Below are positions 59,832-64,000 of a stretch of 64,000 nucleotides of DNA, one piece after another (the stretch's first letter is position 1; every line of letters starts with the position of its first letter). Where the stretch lies: assembly GCF_902150045.1 (NCBI RefSeq), contig NZ_CABFVU010000002.1, positions 266,001-330,000 of the forward strand, given 5' to 3'. The notes under the pieces are model-generated. The model was given only the letters and a program-made list of their open reading frames with translations. It was not told the origin of the DNA and did no database searches. Source of the DNA: Chitinophaga polysaccharea (GTDB lineage Bacteria > Bacteroidota > Bacteroidia > Chitinophagales > Chitinophagaceae). The position numbers and the translations under genes are program-made.

Positions 59832-62378
59832 TTATTTAATACTCTTCCGGATCTCCTCAGACGCCTTACGGAAATAGTCCGACTGCTTCAGCAGCTCCTC
59901 GCGGTTGGCACCGGAAACGGCGGTTGCCTCCTGCGATTTGCTTTTGCTGATCTCCTGCATCCAGTTAGTGATGTAAGTGCTTACCTGTGAATTGTTGAAT
60001 TGAACAGTCATAGCCTTTACCTGGTCCACGCCTTTTATAACCGCGGGGGTATTGTTGATCTTAGAGAGGAAGCCCAGGTAGTCGAAAGCCGCATTCAGCT
60101 TATCCTGGCCGGAGGTTTCGTCAAATTTGGTGGCCACGAAAGCTATGTCTGCGGCATTTCCTTTTCTGGCGTATACACCGGCAATAGCATTTACCAGTTT
60201 GCCTTTGGTATCGCTTTCCAGTTGTTTGGCAATGTTATAGGCTTTGTCAAGATCCAGTGTGGCTAAGCCTTCCAGGCCAGCAGCCTCTACACCGTACGAT
60301 TTATCTTTTGTAGCTGCTTCAAATAAGGATGCGTACTGTGGATCTTTCAGTTCACCCAGTTGCTGCAGGGCAGCAGCGCGTACCAGTGAACTGGGGTCTT
60401 GTTTGGCAAGATCTATCAGGATGGGCAGGGCAGCCGCTTTTACTGCTGCATTGCCCAGGTTCAGCTTACCTATTGTATAGGTTCTTAAACCATGGTATTT
60501 ATCTTTCAGGGCCAGCCTCAGGAGCTTCACTGCTTCAGGATTGGTGGCTTGTGCATCCGCTGCTTCATCAATAGCGATGTGGCGGTCCATATAGTTGGGA
60601 GCGTGTGCGTATTGATAAGCATAGGTGCTGAATGCACGGTGATCATCTATCTTGGCCAAAACTACCTTATCTGCATCTACATTCACCAGGTCTGGTTTGG
60701 TGGTGTAAGAGAAGGTGAAGGAATCGATCCTGTTTTCCATGAAGATGTTATGTCTTTCTGTTTTACCACCTGCGTAGATATCTATGGCCATTGGAATATG
60801 CCATACTTTGCTGTCTTTCTGGATCTGCTGTAAGATAACGGTTACCGTATTGGCGGCGTCATTATACTTATAGCTGATATCCAGCTGGGGGAAGCCTTTA
60901 CCAAAGTACCATTCATTAAAGAACCAGTTCATATCCCTGCCGGTTACTTCTTCTACTGCCAGGCGCAGCTGGTGCGCTTCCGTGGCCTTAAAGGCATTTG
61001 TTTTCAGGTAAAGGTTCAGGGACTTGAAGAAGGCAGAATCTCCAACTGCATTGCGAAGCATATGTAAAATACGGCCGCCTTTCTGGTAGGTGATCTGGTC
61101 AAACATATCTTCTTTGTCGTGGTAATGGAAGCGTACCAGGTCTTTATCGCCGGAGTACTGTATCGCCGACATATACGTTTGCGTTGCTTCCAGGCTATGT
61201 TCGTCTGCTGCGTCTTTACCGTATTTATGTTCCAGCCACAGGTATTCGCTGTAATCGGCAAAGGATTCGTTTACGGTAAGATTGCTCCAGGACTCGGCAG
61301 TGGCCAGGTCGCCGAACCAGTGATGGAACAGCTCGTGGGCAATTACGCTTTCGTTATAGTTGTTGTTATCGAGCAGTTCACGGTCAGTTTTCTGCATAAA
61401 TTCTCCGTGAAGCGTGGCAGTAGTGTTTTCCATGGCGCCGGAAACATAGTCGCGGCCGGTGATCTGGGAGTATTTCACCCAGGGATAGTCGTATCCAAGT
61501 ATTTTGGAATAGAAGCTGAGCATTTCAGGTGTGTTACCAAAAATGGCTTTGGCATATTTCTCAAAAGGCTTTTCTACGTAATAGCTTACTTCCTTTCCGC
61601 GCCAGCTGTCTTTTACAACGGCATATTCGCCCACGGCCATCATAAACAGGTAAGGGGAGTGAGGAAGATCCATTTTCCACGTGTCGGTACGGGTACCATC
61701 GGCATTGTTTTGCTGTTTTACCAGTTTACCGTTGGAAAGGGTCACATATTTCTTTTCCACCGTCATACTGATCTCCTCGGTGCACTTCTGGTTGGTTTTA
61801 TCGATAGTGGGAAACCAGGCAGAAGAGCTTTCTGTTTCTCCCTGGGTCCATATTTGGGTGGGCTTATTTGGATCTTTGCCATCGGGGTTGATGAAATAGA
61901 GCCCTTTGGCATCGGAGATAGCAGCGCTGCCTTTTACTTTGAGCTCATCGGGTTTTGCTGTATAACTTATATAGATGATATATGATTCGGTGGCTTTGTA
62001 ACGTTTATCCAGTGCGATATGCAGCTGGAGGCTGTCGTAGCTGTATTTTAGCGGACTGTTTTTACCTGCCTTTACTATCGCTACATCCTTAATGTCCATG
62101 CCTTTTGCATCCAGCGTGAGGGAGTCGGTGGCATAAAAATGTGGCTTGAGGGTTATCCAGGCCTTACCATAGAGGTACCGTTTGGCGTAGTCGAAACGTA
62201 CGTCCAGCTTCGTATGTACGAGGTCGTTCACTTTGGTGGCAGATGCGCGGTAAATCTTTAATGCGGGGTCGTCCTGGGCTGTGTTGTCGGATTGGGCCAT
62301 CAGGTTAGTGCTCATCGCCAGACCGGCTATTCCTCCGATCAGCATCCCCATCAGGGATTGCTTCAGATGTAGATTCAT
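59832..62378 (-). CDS. M1-family metallopeptidase (aminopeptidase) with HEAT-like C-terminus
   Basis: The start at 62378 is chosen because it gives a signal peptide (LMGMLIGGIAGLAMSTNLMAQ); the longer frame from 62555 overlaps the divergent gene and lacks coding character. The catalytic domain has the exopeptidase motif SGAMENTTA and the zinc site VIAHELFHHWFGDLATAESWSNLTVNESFADY (HExxH plus downstream Glu). The C-terminal ~250 residues contain HEAT-like repeats (VKLLRLALKDKY; VRAAALQQLGELKD). It is probably a secreted or periplasmic aminopeptidase. Divergent from the biotin-carrier gene. Confidence 0.93.
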   Translation of the reverse strand: MNLHLKQSLMGMLIGGIAGLAMSTNLMAQSDNTAQDDPALKIYRASATKVNDLVHTKLDVRFDYAKRYLYGKAWITLKPHFYATDSLTLDAKGMDIKDVAIVKAGKNSPLKYSYDSLQLHIALDKRYKATESYIIYISYTAKPDELKVKGSAAISDAKGLYFINPDGKDPNKPTQIWTQGETESSSAWFPTIDKTNQKCTEEISMTVEKKYVTLSNGKLVKQQNNADGTRTDTWKMDLPHSPYLFMMAVGEYAVVKDSWRGKEVSYYVEKPFEKYAKAIFGNTPEMLSFYSKILGYDYPWVKYSQITGRDYVSGAMENTTATLHGEFMQKTDRELLDNNNYNESVIAHELFHHWFGDLATAESWSNLTVNESFADYSEYLWLEHKYGKDAADEHSLEATQTYMSAIQYSGDKDLVRFHYHDKEDMFDQITYQKGGRILHMLRNAVGDSAFFKSLNLYLKTNAFKATEAHQLRLAVEEVTGRDMNWFFNEWYFGKGFPQLDISYKYNDAANTVTVILQQIQKDSKVWHIPMAIDIYAGGKTERHNIFMENRIDSFTFSYTTKPDLVNVDADKVVLAKIDDHRAFSTYAYQYAHAPNYMDRHIAIDEAADAQATNPEAVKLLRLALKDKYHGLRTYTIGKLNLGNAAVKAAALPILIDLAKQDPSSLVRAAALQQLGELKDPQYASLFEAATKDKSYGVEAAGLEGLATLDLDKAYNIAKQLESDTKGKLVNAIAGVYARKGNAADIAFVATKFDETSGQDKLNAAFDYLGFLSKINNTPAVIKGVDQVKAMTVQFNNSQVSTYITNWMQEISKSKSQEATAVSGANREELLKQSDYFRKASEEIRKSIK

Positions 62379-62514
62379 GTAAAAGACTGTTTTAAACAAA
62401 TGTATTGGCTTGGGCCAATTTAAAAGGGTCAAATTTAAACAAATGGGCCAAATATGAGGTAAGTGGTTAAAAATGCTATTTTTGTTACGCCCGGGGGCCG
62501 GTAAAAACAACATT

Positions 62515-63012
62515 ATGATCAAAGCAATAGTGAATGGCAGATCTGCATTTGCCATTAATAACGATACAAGGATTACCTGCGATAACCAGGAAGTGGATTG
62601 GTCGGCGGTGAAACTGCCTTCCGGCGATTACAGCGTTATTATGGACGGCCGCAGCTACCAGGCGCAGGTGTTGAGGATAGAGAAAGACACTAAAACTGTA
62701 GTGTTACAGGTAAACCAGCAGCAGTTTGAGGTGGTGATAGAAGAGCCGATCGATCAGCTGCTGGCGTCTATGGGGATTAAAGATGCTATGGCCAGGAAGG
62801 TGAATGATATTAAGGCGCCTATGCCGGGCCTGGTGCTCAAGGTACTGGTAACCCCGGGGCAGGCCATCAAGAAAGGCGACCCGGTACTGATCCTGGAAGC
62901 CATGAAAATGGAAAATGTGTTCAAGGCCGGTTCAGACGCCATTGTAAAAGAAATCAAGGTGTCAGAGCGCACTGCGGTGGAAAAGGGCGAAGTGCTGATC
63001 GTGCTGGAATAA
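62515..63012 (+). CDS. Biotin carboxyl carrier protein-like subunit
   Basis: The start at 62515 (MIKAIVNGRSAFAIN) is preferred over 62473. The C-terminal biotinyl domain has the biotin attachment site VLILEAMKMENVF (Lys biotinylated) preceded by KAPMPGLVLKVLVTPGQAIKKGDPV. At 165 residues it fits a BCCP of an acyl-CoA carboxylase such as methylmalonyl/propionyl-CoA systems. Partner carboxylase genes are not in the window. Confidence 0.9.
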   Translation: MIKAIVNGRSAFAINNDTRITCDNQEVDWSAVKLPSGDYSVIMDGRSYQAQVLRIEKDTKTVVLQVNQQQFEVVIEEPIDQLLASMGIKDAMARKVNDIKAPMPGLVLKVLVTPGQAIKKGDPVLILEAMKMENVFKAGSDAIVKEIKVSERTAVEKGEVLIVLE

Positions 63013-63048
63013 TATTTGCACTGAGACAGTTTTATACCAATCTATAGT

Positions 63049-64000
63049 ATGCATCTTAAATACAGGACAGTAATATTCGTATGGGCATGTCTGTTACTAT
63101 GCGGCCGGTTGCGGGCGCAGGAACAGCTTCACTACGTATATATTCAGAGCGAGAAGGGACAGCCGTTTTATGTAAAGCATAACGGCAAAGTGTTGAGCTC
63201 CACCGACAGGGGCTATATTATCATCCCCCGGCTGGAAACCGGTACAGCGCCTATTACGGTAGGTTTCCCCAACAAAGAATCCAAAGAAGCACAGTTTAAC
63301 CTGAGAATAACCAAAAGTGATCAGGGCTTCCTGCTGAAGCAGTCTGGCGAAGCCGGTTATTCTTTATATAACCTGCAAACCTTCCGGGAGCTCAGGTCCG
63401 ATGCAGGAGAAACCGCTTTGGCAGCAGCTCCGTCGGCTCCGGATGCTGTTGTGCCTGAATTGGACACCGCCAAAAAAGAAATGATGTCCAACCTGCAAAA
63501 AGACCTTGAAACCACTTTTGCTGATAAAGCCATTGTAACCGGTCCATCTAAATCTGCCCCGGCAAAATCAGGCAATTCCTTTGCCTCTGCGCTGGATAAA
63601 GTAGTGGTGGGTGGCGATGACAGGGACGAGCCCGAGCCGGTGCCCGAAGTGAAAAAGGAAGTAGCTCCTGCGGAAGCCGTGCCTGTAGCTACCGGAGGAG
63701 AAGTGAAGAAATCCCGGAAGAAACGTAACAGGGGAGAAAGAGCACCTTTAACGGAAGAAGAACAGGCAATTTTGAGCGGGGTACTGGCAGAAGAAAATAA
63801 AACAGCTGCCAGCGAAGCTGCTGCAGAAGAAGCTGTCAAGGTCGCCACGGGTACAGAAGAGCCGGTAAAAAAGAAATCGAAGAAACGCAAGGCAAAGGAA
63901 GGGGATCCTGACTTTATAGAATTCCAGGATGATGGCGCACCTGCACCTGTTGCAGCAGCAACTGAAGCCGCTGCCACCGCGCCTTCAGTAGTGGAAGTGC
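63049..64000 (+). CDS. Secreted protein with low-complexity Lys/Ala/Glu region (3' end outside window)
   Basis: The frame starts at ATG 63049 and remains open to the window edge, about 317 codons. It has a signal peptide (VIFVWACLLLCGRLRAQ), then a short beta-rich domain (LHYVYIQSEKGQPFYVKHNGKVLSSTDRG-type, up to about residue 110, ending SLYNLQTFREL), and then an Ala/Pro/Glu-rich segment with repeated basic clusters (KKSRKKRNRGE; KKKSKKRKAKE). It follows the BCCP gene by 36 bases. I do not recognise the family; the missing C-terminus may hold the main domain. Confidence 0.75.
   Translation, partial: MHLKYRTVIFVWACLLLCGRLRAQEQLHYVYIQSEKGQPFYVKHNGKVLSSTDRGYIIIPRLETGTAPITVGFPNKESKEAQFNLRITKSDQGFLLKQSGEAGYSLYNLQTFRELRSDAGETALAAAPSAPDAVVPELDTAKKEMMSNLQKDLETTFADKAIVTGPSKSAPAKSGNSFASALDKVVVGGDDRDEPEPVPEVKKEVAPAEAVPVATGGEVKKSRKKRNRGERAPLTEEEQAILSGVLAEENKTAASEAAAEEAVKVATGTEEPVKKKSKKRKAKEGDPDFIEFQDDGAPAPVAAATEAAATAPSVVEV

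Noticed and set aside
1..64000. CRISPR arrays, rRNA genes or complete tRNA genes
   Set aside because: No regularly spaced repeat-spacer array, rRNA-like sequence or complete tRNA cloverleaf was seen; the 21-bp arrays have only three contiguous units without spacers.

Overview
The window comes from a Bacteroidota chromosome, most likely a Chitinophaga-like member of the Chitinophagaceae. This rests on gene content: a SusC/SusD pair, LytS/LytTR-type regulators, MobA/MobB/MobC-type mobilization genes of Bacteroidetes elements, a propeller/Y_Y_Y sensor kinase, and DUF1835 and S4 proteins. No species is assigned. Identifications are by eye from sequence motifs; no database search was run.

Left part (1 to about 32.7 kb) is an AT-richer accessory region that reads as a mobilizable genomic island. 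It contains the end of a SusC gene with its SusD and a thioredoxin-domain protein (2-5000). Next is a LytS/LytTR two-component pair facing a full-length LanB-type dehydratase, with two matching three-copy 21-bp repeat arrays in front of the kinase gene and the LanB gene (5886-10601). A transmembrane LytTR-like gene follows, broken by a complete IS3-family element with a clean 4-bp target duplication. A run of immunity-like and secreted orphan genes lies at 13-17 kb. The mobilization module is at 17.3-23.1 kb: a VirD4-like coupling protein, a relaxase, a relaxosome protein, an oriT-like hairpin region and accessory genes. A mosaic IS3 remnant and a decayed polymorphic toxin/immunity cassette occupy 23.1-25.2 kb.

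At 31880-25268 (minus strand) lies the most interesting locus, a compact candidate RiPP operon. It starts with a 42-codon gene for a double-glycine-leader peptide with an 11-residue core. Then come a stem-loop, a 392-aa protein resembling RiPP-associated HExxH enzymes but with HQCGH, a C39 peptidase/ABC exporter with an intact Cys-His-Asp triad, an HlyD-type adaptor and a secreted metallo-beta-lactamase-fold protein with altered metal ligands. A fragment resembling a tRNA 3' end followed by a terminator at 32.65-32.71 kb looks like the right attachment site of the island. An ISL3-family (ISAon1-like) element with an 8-bp target duplication sits just beyond it.

Right part (34.2-64 kb) is GC-richer and looks like ordinary chromosome. 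It holds an alpha/beta hydrolase, a 1065-aa propeller sensor kinase, and a minus-strand operon with a beta-CASP protein, a DUF4442 protein, a thioredoxin, ppk1 and an HD/Pycsar-effector-like fusion. It continues with an SdiA-regulated-type lipoprotein coupled to a phosphoesterase/outer-membrane-barrel fusion, a GAF protein, lysA, an S4 protein, an M20 dipeptidase, a receiver protein, a LemA/TPM cluster, DUF1835, an M1 aminopeptidase, a biotin-carrier protein and a truncated secreted protein at the right edge. Convergent gene pairs here are separated by strong bidirectional hairpins.
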